From Chara braunii (taxonomy: Eukaryota; Streptophyta; Charophyceae; Charales; Characeae), in assembly GCA_003427395.1 (NCBI GenBank), contig BFEA01000121.1, positions 2,914,007 through 2,956,916 of the forward strand: a stretch of DNA of 42,910 nt. Reading direction: 5' to 3'. The first letter of the stretch is position 1. Every line of letters begins with the position of its first letter. Position numbers and translations under genes: made by a program. Below are positions 1 to 9,152 of this stretch, piece after piece. The notes below the pieces were generated by a model that saw only the letters and a program-made list of their open reading frames with translations, had not been told where the DNA came from and made no database searches.

Positions 1-95
<95 letters not shown>
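1..95. repeat. Compound (CT)n(GT)n microsatellite
   Basis: The first 44 bases or so are (CT) repeats with one interruption, followed without a gap by about 25 (GT) repeats ending near position 95. The window starts inside the tract, so its true length is unknown. A similar compound tract ends the window, which suggests the sequence is bounded by regions that are hard to assemble. Confidence 0.97.
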
Positions 96-96
<1 letters not shown>

Positions 97-274
97 ACTT
101 GCCGCATGCACATTGGACGCGTCACTCGGTTGTGTTCTTCGCGTTGAAGCCTATAGGCTCTCGCGACAAATGGAAGTGTGACCGAGTGAAATAGTCGTTC
201 TTGTACTCGTTCCCAAGCCGCCCTCCAAACTCCGACACCCCGAAAACGCAGCGGCTTCGTTTTTTTTAATTAAA

Positions 275-292
275 AATAATAATAATAATAAT
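275..292. repeat. (AAT)n microsatellite
   Basis: Six AAT triplets in a row following a T-run and an A-rich stretch. Confidence 0.9.
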
Positions 293-374
293 TTTAATCG
301 CTTGAGGTGGTACCCAACAGGCCACTACAGCACCCCAGGCCCTCAGAACCTGCGCCCCCCCCCCACAAAATACG

Positions 375-494
375 CGAAATCGGGTTTCACGGACCCCGTT
401 GATTCACGTCCAACACACGTTCAAACGGGGATTCAACGCGAACTCAACAGGCGTTGAATTTTTTAACGTGAAACCCGCGTTGAATCCGATTTCG
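375..494. repeat. Nested inverted repeats, foldback-like
   Basis: GGATTCAACGCG at 429-440 is exactly complementary to CGCGTTGAATCC at 476-487. An outer pair also matches: CGAAATCGG with GTTTCACG at 375-391 against CGTGAAACCC and CGATTTCG at 467-494, with a 13-base difference between the arms. A third GCGTTGAAT copy lies near 451-459. The whole block of about 120 bp could fold on itself like a MITE or foldback element. No target-site duplication was found. Confidence 0.6.
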
Positions 495-514
495 GACACA
501 TAGGCTGGATTTAC

Positions 515-1042
515 TTGTCCAAGGAAGTAGAAAACACAATGGTTGTGGACTTGTCATCAGGGACGGTCACGTATGAATTGTTTAGGTGGGCGGAACGGGA
601 AGTTATGTGGGCGGTATGCCAACGGGAAGAAATGGAAATGGACAAGAGTCACAAGATAGATGTACGGGTGGAAAAAGGGTTAGAGGTAATGTTAGGCGGC
701 CTTTCAGGACAATGAGGTGTATCGTGACTCCGTTCTTAGTAGACGCAGTCTTCAGGACCCCGAGTAGGCTGGTGCGGATATGACAGTCCATAGCGAACCT
801 TGGGTTGTACCAAGGCACCCGACAGGACTTCTTCCATCTATCGGTCGAAAGGGGAAGGGAATTGGGCAAGAGAGCTAGCCAAAATATTAAATTGTCTCTG
901 CACGGATGAGGTGTTTGTCCCATGTCTCGTCCATTGGAAAATAATCTATAGGAATGTAGCAGTAGGGGAGATGTTTCTGGATGGGCTGCAGGACCTATGG
1001 TATGAGGAAGAGGACGACCTCACTGATGAGGAGGAAGATTAG
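515..1042 (+). pseudogene. Y' : diverged relative of the retroelement-linked protein Y
   Basis: This is a broken coding relic of unknown function. Three segments in different frames align by eye with the protein Y encoded at 2915-3772. RVEKG near 672-686 matches RVEIGG in Y. CIVTPFLVDAVF, starting near 718, matches CRVPRFMIDLVF. The C-terminus, with GE, FLDGLQDLW and a run of acidic residues ending at TAG 1042, matches GENYLEGVANLF and the acidic tail of Y. At least one frameshift and several stops separate the segments. The order here is Y' then X', whereas in the downstream units X precedes Y. Similarity is inferred by eye from short blocks; a protein alignment would settle it. Confidence 0.45.
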
Positions 1043-1149
1043 CAATTGAGGACCGAGACTTTTGAGGAATGGGGCTGGGAGCAGGAATGATATGGGTGGT
1101 CGGCACTGTGCAGGGGACAAGCATAGCTAGGGAACAGAGATTAAGCAAC

Positions 1150-1877
1150 CGGATGTTTAAGGGATGGATGCCAAAAAGGCTTGAAAAAGGAATAGAAATG
1201 ACCTTGCCAATGAGAATGAGTGGGGGGGAACGGCTTGCGACTTGGTAGGAAGGGAGATGGCATCGGCATTGTCGTTCGTATGGGTAAAAAAGGTATGGAA
1301 CCCGTTCAGAGAGGAAGAAGGACGGGACAATGGAGCCGAGGGAAGTGTAGAATCCCTCGGGACGGTGTACCTATCGAAGAAAGGCTGACACCTGTTCTGT
1401 GTAGCACTATCATCCGGACAAAACCCGATGTGGATCTTAGGGGAGGCCGAGCGTCGGACTAGAGACATGGGCTAAGAGTTCCCCAATGAACGGTGGGATG
1501 AAGTAAGCAGTAGGGTCGTCATAGGAGGATGGGAGAAGCTCAGGCTGCCGTGCCAATCAGTCCAGGCCTGCGTGCTGCATTTTGTAGCGGATTGGTTCGG
1601 AGAATACGAACATATCCGCTCGGTGGCGGTAGTAGCCTTGGACGAAGTACACCTGGGCTTCTCGTGGCTACTCGACGCCTACTATAAGATCTCTTTGGAA
1701 GAAGGACCCTTCCATGGGGATGGAGCAAAGGAGGTCGTCGACATCTTAAGGGTTATGAGGGATGACCGGACTGATGTGGAGGACGGAACCAAGGACCCAA
1801 TACTACGCTGCAAGGTGACCGCCACCCCCTCGTATGTAGGCGATGCATTTCTATTGTTTCAAGTTTTGTGGTTTTAG
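1150..1877 (+). pseudogene. X' : diverged relative of the retroelement-linked protein X
   Basis: This decayed reading frame is of unknown function. Its best continuous part is 1572-1877. Translation shows blocks shared with protein X (2089-2852 and 9749-10423) at the right spacing. GTVYLSKKG near 1360-1390 matches GSLYLSGEG. About 110 codons later, AYYKISLEEGPF matches EYYRAFLDMGPF in unit 2. The distance between the two blocks is nearly the same in both proteins, which supports real homology. Stops lie near 1389 and 1470 and the frame ends at TAG 1875-1877. It ends about 200 bases before X of unit 1, so X' and X stand side by side. Confidence 0.5.
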
Positions 1878-2088
1878 TCCGAAGTGCGCCCCCTAAAACG
1901 GAAAGTGCGCCAACGGCGGGCCGAAGGAACATGGGAAGTAAGTAGGGAACAAGAACCAGGGTCGGAAATGAGAATACAGTGGGAGGGAGATTACCACGGT
2001 AAGGATGAAAAAACTGAATCCAGCAAGTGTGGAATCCCGATGGATGTAGCAGTCGACCGGAAGAAAGCATGAATGGAGACACCGCAGG
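1878..2088. other. Spacer between X' and X
   Basis: Short GC-rich, purine-biased spacer. An open frame of 62 codons (1884-2072) has no features I can recognise and no counterpart elsewhere in the window. Confidence 0.3.
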
Positions 2089-2852
2089 ATGCCTCAAAGA
2101 ATGACGCTTTGGGAGAACAGGCCCCGTGTGATCTTGCCGCCAAACGAAATAGACAATAGGGTAGAAATATGTATGCCGACAAGGAATGGGGTCAGCAACC
2201 CGGTAATGGACTGGGTGGGAATAAAGTTGGTGGAAGATGGAGTGTATGTAGTGGTGGAATCGGAATGGCGTGCGAGAGGTGAGTTCGGGGGCATAAACTT
2301 GGATCTGCCAAGACGCGTACATGTCATGGGTTCGCTGTACTTATCTGGAGAAGGGTGGCGCACCTTCGGAATCACTTTGGCATCTGGGGGCGACCCCGTG
2401 CGAATGCTTGAGCGGGTTTGGCAAATAACCTGGCGAGAGGGGTTCGAATTCGAGGATCCGGAGCGGGAGGACGTAACGGTTGAAGTAAGTATCGTCATGG
2501 CAGGAAACTTTACCCTGACAAACGAAATCGTACGAATGAGCTTACCGCCCTTTCTACTGAGACGAATGGGAGGCTTGGAACGAGTTGAGCAAGCGATAGC
2601 TGCACTAGCTAGTCTAAGCTTCGAAGAAACGTCAGTGTATCGTCCTTCCTAGAGATGGGGCCGTTTGAGGAAGAACAGGGATACAAAGTGTTATGCGTTT
2701 TACGTGCGACTGTAACAATTAGACCAAGGATCCCACTAGTAAGTGATGAGACTATGTGGGGAGTCATTAGGTAGGAAGTAAGTCGCGGAATGACCTACAT
2801 AGACGACGTCTATCGTTTATTTGAGCTACCACAGGAAGAGGCAGCCCAATAA
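2089..2852 (+). pseudogene. X, unit 1: unknown protein upstream of gag
   Basis: The frame is open from ATG 2089 to TAG 2652 and continues in decayed form to the TAA at 2850-2852 that also ends the copy in unit 2. I do not recognise the family. The N-terminal two thirds alternate charged and beta-like segments (for example EGFEFEDPER); the C-terminal third looks helical (GGLERVEQAIAALA). Compared with unit 2, the sequence encoding the EYYRAF block has a small deletion near 2640 that causes the stop. A second stop (TAG in place of TAC) lies near 2773. The 5' part, before 2186, has no counterpart in unit 2 because the duplication starts there. It is followed after 62 bp by Y. Most likely an accessory protein or an unusual N-terminal part of the element; function unknown. 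Confidence 0.55.
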
Positions 2853-2914
2853 AGAGGAAAACAAAAACAAGAATGATGGAAAGGATGGGGTAAGAAGCAG
2901 GAGGACAGCTAGCA

Positions 2915-3772
2915 ATGTCTGGGGCCATGGAAGGAATCAGCAGGATTTATTTTTTGTCTGAACTATGCAGAAATGCACCAACCGGCGATGACAATGAGGT
3001 ACCCCTGAACGTCACGACGACCCACGCACCCACGACCACTCACGGAGAGCGGTAACGGGTGGGAAGTGTCGCTCCCAGCAAGCTACGAGGTTCGAGGGAT
3101 CGACATTGAATAGTGTGTTGTGACCTTGGGACGAAACCAAGCTTATATGATAATGGAATGCCTATTGAGTGGCATGAGATTCAATAGGGGGTCAGTAGAT
3201 GACCTGTACACCGACCTTAGGGTGACTGAAACCGTGTATCTACCTAAGATTGGGTGACACATGTTGGGACCGAGATGACACTAAGGCATGGGCTGCTCCC
3301 AATCTTTCGGAGAGCAACAAGAGCGTTGAACCGGATAGGCCAAGAAATTCGGGGAAGAAGGAGTGTAGGGCTGAGGACTCGGGTGGAAATAGGAGGATGG
3401 CAAAAGTTTAGAGCCTTGATGGCGGGATTGTGGTGTCGAGTACCCCGCTTTATGATTGACTTAGTGTTCGGGAACCTTACGAGGGCAAGGGACCTGGTGA
3501 ATGCAACCTTAATTTGTGTACACTATTTCCAGCCTGAGATGACAGGAATGTTTTACGATGTGTTAATAAGGCACGGATCGTTTTGGGGGAATCGGGCGTG
3601 GGAATTGCTAGAACTCATCAAGATTTTGATATTTAGAACACCTCGCCTGACTTATGAAGAATATGAGCCAATAATTATTAGGGAGATAGGAATGGGGGAG
3701 AACTACCTAGAAGGGGTGGCTAACCTGTTCGAAGAGCCCATCGAACATGACGAGCCCGAGGAACCGGTGTGA
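2915..3772 (+). pseudogene. Y, unit 1: unknown acidic-tailed protein upstream of gag
   Basis: The start chosen is ATG 2915, conserved in unit 2 at 10486. The first about 45 codons end at a TAA right after GER in both units. The reading then makes sense in a second frame (SGNGWEVSLP to VYLPKIG, ending near 3254) and in a third from 3254 to 3772. The last part is the longest open piece (172 codons). It is basic near its start (RRATRALNRIGQEIRGRR), hydrophobic and helical in the middle, and acidic at the end. Y sits between X and the gag leader. I do not recognise the family. It may be fused to X or to gag in an intact element. Confidence 0.5.
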
Positions 3773-4519
3773 GAAAATGTCGGGGAATGTGGCCAAACGT
3801 GAATACAAGCTATGAATTACTAAACAAAAGCGAGAATACCGATCTGCGGAAGATAGCAGCTGGGGTCCTACTTTATGCAACGGTGTGACAGGAAAAGGAC
3901 TACGATTGCCGCTACTACCGAGGATGTTAGAAGTGTCCAAAGGTTGGGAAGGCAAAATGTCATATCCAAAACAGGGACCCACCCGCCATAGACACGCCGC
4001 CTTAGAGCCGATGCGCGGCGGTGTCAAAACGTCGACCATAGCGGCAGGCTCCCAACGGGAAAGGTAAGCGATACCCCGAGAAACGGGAAAGGAGGGCAGA
4101 CATGTTACGGCCACCAAAAAAACAGAAATATTAAAATGGCAAAGATAGGGAGACTATGAAACCGACCGTAAGCCTTAGGGTCTGGAAACCCTAAGAACTG
4201 TGAACAATCGGTCATTTTGAAATGGAAAAAAAAATCCTGGTGCAAGGATTAGAAAAGGATGGAGACAAAGGAAAAAGTAGGGAGTCTATGAAGCAAGGAG
4301 ACTCAAGGCATGGAGAAGGATGTAGAATAGAACGAGGGGTTCATAAGAGACCGAGAGTCGACGAATCCGGAAGGTACTAAGGAAGGAAGGAAGGAAGTTG
4401 CAACCGAGGAAAACCCAGGAAAAGTCGGCGGAAGCAAACGAGCAACTCAGGAAACTAGGGGGGATAGGGATAAGGACAGCCCGATTTCACGGGCATCAGA
4501 GGGAGCACTGTCAAAAAAG
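3773..4519. other. Conserved spacer between Y and gag, unit 1
   Basis: About 750 bp without a convincing protein. Its counterpart in unit 2 (11345-12090) is clearly similar at the DNA level, including a CGTCGACCATAGCGGCAGGC block and GGAAACCCTAAGAACTGTG. It includes a small GGAA repeat near 4380-4394. It could be an untranslated leader, the relic of a coding linker, or both. Confidence 0.4.
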
Positions 4520-6027
4520 GTGAGGCTAACGGATGCTCAGAAGAAATTAGTCAAAATAGAGAGAAGAACAGAGGAATATAAAGCAAAACTTATAGAAGAA
4601 ATGATGCATGAGGGCGAAGGGGACTCCGCTGGAGAAAGACCGCGCGAAGAGCAGGGGATAAATCCGGGGCGAGGAAGTCGAGAAGATATCATACAAAAAA
4701 GAAAGGGTAGGACCGGGGAACGTAGAGAGACGCCGACCAAGAAAGGAAACGAGAGAACGGAATCCCCGGAAAGAGAGGCAGAAAAGACTACCGACCCACA
4801 TGCTATAGACAACAGGGCAATTCGACCAGCAGCCTCACCCATAATTGCAAGGGGGTGCGAAGGACCTTGGAGCTTAAGAGAGAGGGTGCTAGGATAGATC
4901 GACACGGAAGGGATGACAAAGGCTGTAAAAGAGGCAGAAGCTTGTAAGAAAGAACAGGGCTCCGGCGTCACCGGTGGAATAGGAGTAGCCGAGGGGGGAC
5001 TTAGAAAGATGGTGTCTTCCCTCACGAGGGCTCTAAAAATAAATCAGGGGTATCTGGCCGATGCGAAGAAGAAATTGACATTCGAGGGGGGACTTAGAAA
5101 GATTACTAGAACTTTGCGGCACTATTAAAATGGAGCGAGGAAGAGAAGATGAAACACCTAGGGCAGCATGTGTCATTGAACCTAGGAAGGGACATAATGA
5201 CCATTGTCGTCACCAGCGGATTCTGGAAGGAGGCCCGGGACGTAATAATGAGAAAATACCTAGCAACCGAGAAGATGGCTACGGAGATAGAAGTGGTTGT
5301 AGTGCAAAGAAATAATTTTGCAACATGTAGCGATTCCCTGAGGGAATTCACACTCGTGCCATTGCGAATCCCGGGGCTGACCGACCGTATAATGAGTAAG
5401 TACTTCCTTAGACAATTGACTGAGTTTGATAATGATAAGATCCTATCGGCCTACCAACAGACCACGAAGTTTACGAATATGCGGGACGTCGATTTCAACA
5501 CCGTAACAAACATTGTCGAGAAGATGGTTGTAACTGACTCGTTGACTCTGCTGAAGAAAGGAGAGGTTATAGATCTAACTGTAAAAACAAGGGATAAGGT
5601 GAAAAGAGGGATAGAGAGTCTCCTTGAGCGTGCCGACGGAGTAGATGGCAAGATTGAAAAATTGGAAAACGCGTTAGTGGTAATGCAGGCCCAAGTAACG
5701 CAAACTCAAGCGGCTTGACCCCCCCCCTCACCTCAAGAAAATGTGGTTCGAGCAGGGATAGCTAACAGAGGGTTCAACCAAAGAAACCCGGCCAGTGAAC
5801 AATGCAAACATTGGACGATGATCGGACATTTTGTACGGGAATGTCCAAAGTTGAACCATGATATCATGCACAAAAGATGTTACAGGACGCTACAAGGAAA
5901 AATCATATGCCCCCGAGGAGATAATGTGAATTGTAACTCTCTAGGAGGGATGCGCCGAGCCATAATTGTACTTAAGAACCTTCACGTCGCTACAATAGAA
6001 GCCGAGCCATTGGCGGAACTTGCTTAG
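4520..6027 (+). pseudogene. gag: Gag-like polyprotein with variant zinc knuckle, unit 1
   Basis: Gag packages element RNA into particles. The GTG at 4520, matched by GTG 12091 in unit 2, opens a charged, low-complexity N-terminus that ends at TAG near 4895. The capsid-like part is readable from about 4985 and from 5149 to a TGA at 5716-5718. Unit 2 has CGA at the site of that TGA, so it is a simple point change. After a proline-rich linker comes a single knuckle at 5803-5844, spaced C-x2-W-x4-H-x4-C: the second cysteine is tryptophan. A TAG near 6025 ends the piece. A 20-base copy of upstream sequence replaces normal gag sequence at 5084-5103. The identification rests on knuckle spacing, position before the protease and similarity to unit 2. 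Confidence 0.75.
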
Positions 6028-6584
6028 GAACAAGCGCGAGGACACGGGCCACAGGTTATCTTTATCTTAGAAAATGACGGTCGATATAGGGTGAATGTGA
6101 CCACCAAGCAGCGAACAGCAGAAAAAAAGGGGTACATGACGCAATTATGGAAGATGCAGGGGATGGCTCGAGAGCGCCACAAGAAACAGAGGTGCAGGAA
6201 CAAGAAAGGGTTTATGGGAAACCTAGAGAGGAGGCCCCAATAGACAAAGCAACCTTAGCCAAGAAGAAATTTCGGTATCAGATTCTCATCCTAACTATGT
6301 CTGAGATTAATGACACCCTTAGCAAGTTGCTAGGGACCATGGTTTCGGTCTCGTTTCAAACTATGATACAATCAAATCCTAGGTTCCTGAAAGGCCTTAG
6401 GCAGCTATTGACAAGGCGGAGAAAAGAAGTAAAAGAAAGACTGGAATAGCAAGAAGAAGAGAAGGAAGATGAGGCACCGTGAGAAGTCGCTAACCACCAA
6501 ACGATTCCCGGGGACCTGGAAGACATAGAGAAGGTTTTCGCAGATATCCGGCTAAGCTTACTAGACCTCGAGGGAGGCGAAATT
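6028..6584 (+). pseudogene. Gag-protease connector, unit 1
   Basis: The best coding piece is 6147-6449. It includes a KKKFRYQI block followed by a segment (LSKLLGTMVSVSFQTM, then LLTRRRKEV) that resembles the conserved connector found before the protease in this branch of gypsy polyproteins. That connector assignment is from memory of the family. Frame changes lie on both sides: near 6125-6140, where the A/G run differs from unit 2, and after TAG 6447-6449. The piece would be cleaved or remain as part of the Gag-Pol precursor. Confidence 0.5.
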
Positions 6585-7124
6585 ATGAGGATGCCACCCG
6601 GAATGAAGCTTGGCTTCCATGCGCTGCCATTGGGCAAGTTGAAAGTCCAGATTGGCAGCCACCACACCGATGCACTGGAAGACGGAGGGGCTGAAATCGC
6701 ACTCATTACAAGAGATTTTGCAAAGATTACAGGATGCCCAGTAAACAAGCAGACAATTGGAAGCATTCGTGGAACAAGTAGGGAAATCTTTTTCTTCGGG
6801 TATGTTACTAAGTGCACAGTCAACGCCGGGGTTAGAGAGTCCATTTGGTCGTTCCAACGGATGACTTTCATGGATGAAATGGACCACGACATAATCCTTA
6901 GCAGACCTTCGTGCGCAAATGTGGAAATGACAGAAATGCACCTGCACGATGGGACATACATGGTAGACATAGAAGATCCGGTGACGGGATGTGGGGAGGT
7001 GCTCCGTCTCATCGGGACAGGGGGTGACACACCAAAAGGAAAGCTAACAACATGGTCACCATCATTTGAGGAAAGTACCAGAAAGAGGGTCTTCTCACAA
7101 ATGGAAGGAATGAGAAAAGGGTAG
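6585..7124 (+). pseudogene. Retroviral-type aspartic protease domain, unit 1
   Basis: This domain would cut the element's polyprotein. The frame is open for 179 codons. The active-site region reads DGGAE at 6681-6695, where the family normally has D-(S/T)-G; unit 2 has the same DGGAE. The downstream HDIILSRP block corresponds to the second conserved strand (ILGRP in unit 2: HDIVLGRP). The domain lies between the gag connector and the RT linker as expected. Loss of the Ser/Thr next to the catalytic Asp in both units suggests a family variant rather than recent decay. Confidence 0.7.
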
Positions 7125-7129
7125 AAATT

Positions 7130-7839
7130 ATGGTCGAAGAAGTTTTCAGCAAGAAAAAATGGATCAAGATGGGGTTACCGCAGAAAAAGAGGAGACAGGA
7201 GGACGATGCCTCAGGTGTTATGGTAATAGAGAAAGAGACAGAGGTCGAATTAGGAGTCATCTTGCCTAGACCAAAGGAGGTCCGAAATGAGGAGTCCGGG
7301 ATAACGCTTAAAGTCTCTGACTTACTGCATCTCGTTAAAGTCATTAGGTACCATAAGGTAGGCGTGGATCCAGTAGCGCTTTCCAAGTTTGAGGGAGAAG
7401 TTTGAAAAGGCTACTGCCTGAATGGAAAATTGATCAGTATCCAGCCTCGGATCGCCGAAGCACCACGAACGATTCTGACTATGCATTTTTTAGAAAAAAA
7501 AACTTGGAAGGAAGCATTCGCAAGTACAAGCCAGTAGGAAAAAAGGCCAAGCCTCTCTTGATCTTCCTAGACACAACAAGGGAGGAAGTCATGGAAAAGG
7601 AGGAAGAAGTCCTCCGTGTGATTAAGGAGAGAAAGGCAACTGAAGGACATCGACTACCGAATGAAGTAGAAGAGACCATGAAAATAGGGTTTGAGGCATT
7701 CCTGACAGAGCAGGAGACCCGGTTGATCAGGGAAGCATGTCAAGAATCCCACCTCGCATTTGCCTTTAATGACCATCCGAAGGGACGATTAAACGCTAAG
7801 TTGATACCACCGATCACAATCCACACAGTCGAGCATTAA
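7130..7839 (+). pseudogene. Protease-RT linker, unit 1
   Basis: There are two overlapping open pieces, 7130-7405 and 7402-7839. The second contains KYKPVGKKAK and then AFLTEQETRLIREACQ, followed by IPPITIHTVEH, which is the usual lead-in to reverse transcriptase in this family. It stops at TAA 7837-7839, and unit 2 has an in-frame TAA at exactly the same codon (15402-15404). The change of frame near 7385-7405 is also needed at the same place in unit 2. Confidence 0.55.
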
Positions 7840-9152
7840 TGTTGGAACGACAAGGGGTCTTCCTACGATTTCGGAGTAGCAAGGGAAGTGACAAAATTGC
7901 TTAGAGTAAAGATGGACTCCTTCGTGGCAAAACCTTACCGGATCACCGTACGAAAATAGATGGTTTGTATTCCAGAAGCCTAACAAGTCACTTAGATGGA
8001 TCCAGGATCTACAAAAACTTAATGTTGTCACCATCTCAGCCGAGAGATCGCTGCGTCAAGCGGACCTGCTGGCAGAATCCCACGTCGGACGAAGCATTTA
8101 CTCATTGGTATTTCTCTATTCTGGATATGATCAGCTGTTGCTGAATGCCCGAGATAGACCCTTCACGACCATTCATACCCCGGTAGGCCAACTACAAATG
8201 CAAGTGACTCCTATGGGTTTCACGAATGCGGTGGCGGAAGCGCAAAGGAGAATGCTCGCAGTTGCAGGAGACATGTTCCCTGCAAAATGTGAACCTTATA
8301 TTGACGATAATCCGATCAAAGGCGCACGGGACAAGGATGAAACGGAAATTCAGCCTGACATACAAAGATTTGTATGGGATCACTTGCAGAATATCAAAGA
8401 GCTTCTCCGCAGGTTCCTGGTGTATAACATCACTGCCAATGGTCCCAAGAGTATCCTGGAGGTTCTAGAACTGACCATCTTGGGGTTTCGTTGCGGGTCA
8501 TATGGAAGGAAGCCCGACCCGACCAAGACAAATAAAATCTCTAAATGGCCAACACCTCTACGTACCACAACGGAAGTGAGAGTCTTCCTAGGCGTCGTAG
8601 GGTTTAGGATAATTTTCATCAAAGGTTTTGCTAAGATAGCAGAGCCCATTTTGGCCATGATCCTGGAGAAGGATACATTAGACTTGACGGAGGATCAAGA
8701 AGCCGTTGTCCAGATCCTGAAAGACATACGAACATCTGAGCAGGTCACCCTTGTCGCTTCATGCTTTAACGATGAGGTAGGGCGTCCGTTTGTACTGGAA
8801 AACGATGGGAGGACCACAAGTTGTGGGAGGAGTCTTGATCCAAAGAGGCGAAGATGGGAGAGAGCGACCGATTAGATTCGAAAGTAGGACGTTGAATTCA
8901 GTTGAGCGTCACTACTCTCAATTCAAGAAGGAGGTACTGGCAGTTCTTCACTGTTTCAAAACCTTCCAAGCTTACCTCTTTGGAAGAACGTTCATCTTGA
9001 GGATCGAACCGACAAATGTTGAAGGGGCACTGAAAAATTACAAGCCTATACACCCTACGGTGAAAAGATGGGTTGGTTTCATTTGGCAATTTGACTATAA
9101 GATCGAGCGCATAGCCGACCTTAGAAATAGGGTTGGTGGCTTGAGCAAGGTA
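7840..9152 (+). pseudogene. Reverse transcriptase and RNase H domains, unit 1
   Basis: These domains copy element RNA into DNA and remove the RNA strand. The catalytic YIDD box lies at 8297-8308, followed by NPIKGARDKDE and the thumb (GSYGRKPDPTK, then EVRVFLGVVGF). The first catalytic aspartate, expected in LVDLYS, is Phe (TTT 8111-8113); unit 2 keeps Asp there. Upstream of 8100 the fingers are broken by frameshifts and stops. RNase H begins with PFVLENDG and then needs a +1 shift at 8804-8815 to continue as GGPQVVGGVLIQRG and RYSQ-like HYSQFKKEVLAVLH. The same shift is needed in unit 2. The block ends near GGLSKV, which marks the end of the RNase H tether in gypsy elements. Confidence 0.88.

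Larger units (their letters stand above)
96..514. other. Gene-free leader with small repeats
   Basis: I see no credible reading frame here. The stretch holds an (AAT)n tract at about 275-292, a C-run near 352-364 and the nested inverted repeat listed separately. It could be part of a 5' LTR or flanking DNA of the retroelement that follows, but I could not match it by eye to the sequence after 18361, so no LTR is called. Confidence 0.5.

Noticed and set aside
100-500. 5' LTR matching sequence after 18361
   Set aside because: Only a few short words are shared (such as CTTGTACTC), which is not more than chance.
3040-3100. GAGGTTCGAGGGATC as a pol III B box, conserved in both units
   Set aside because: No matching A box or fold. 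It is explained by the Y coding region of the two units.
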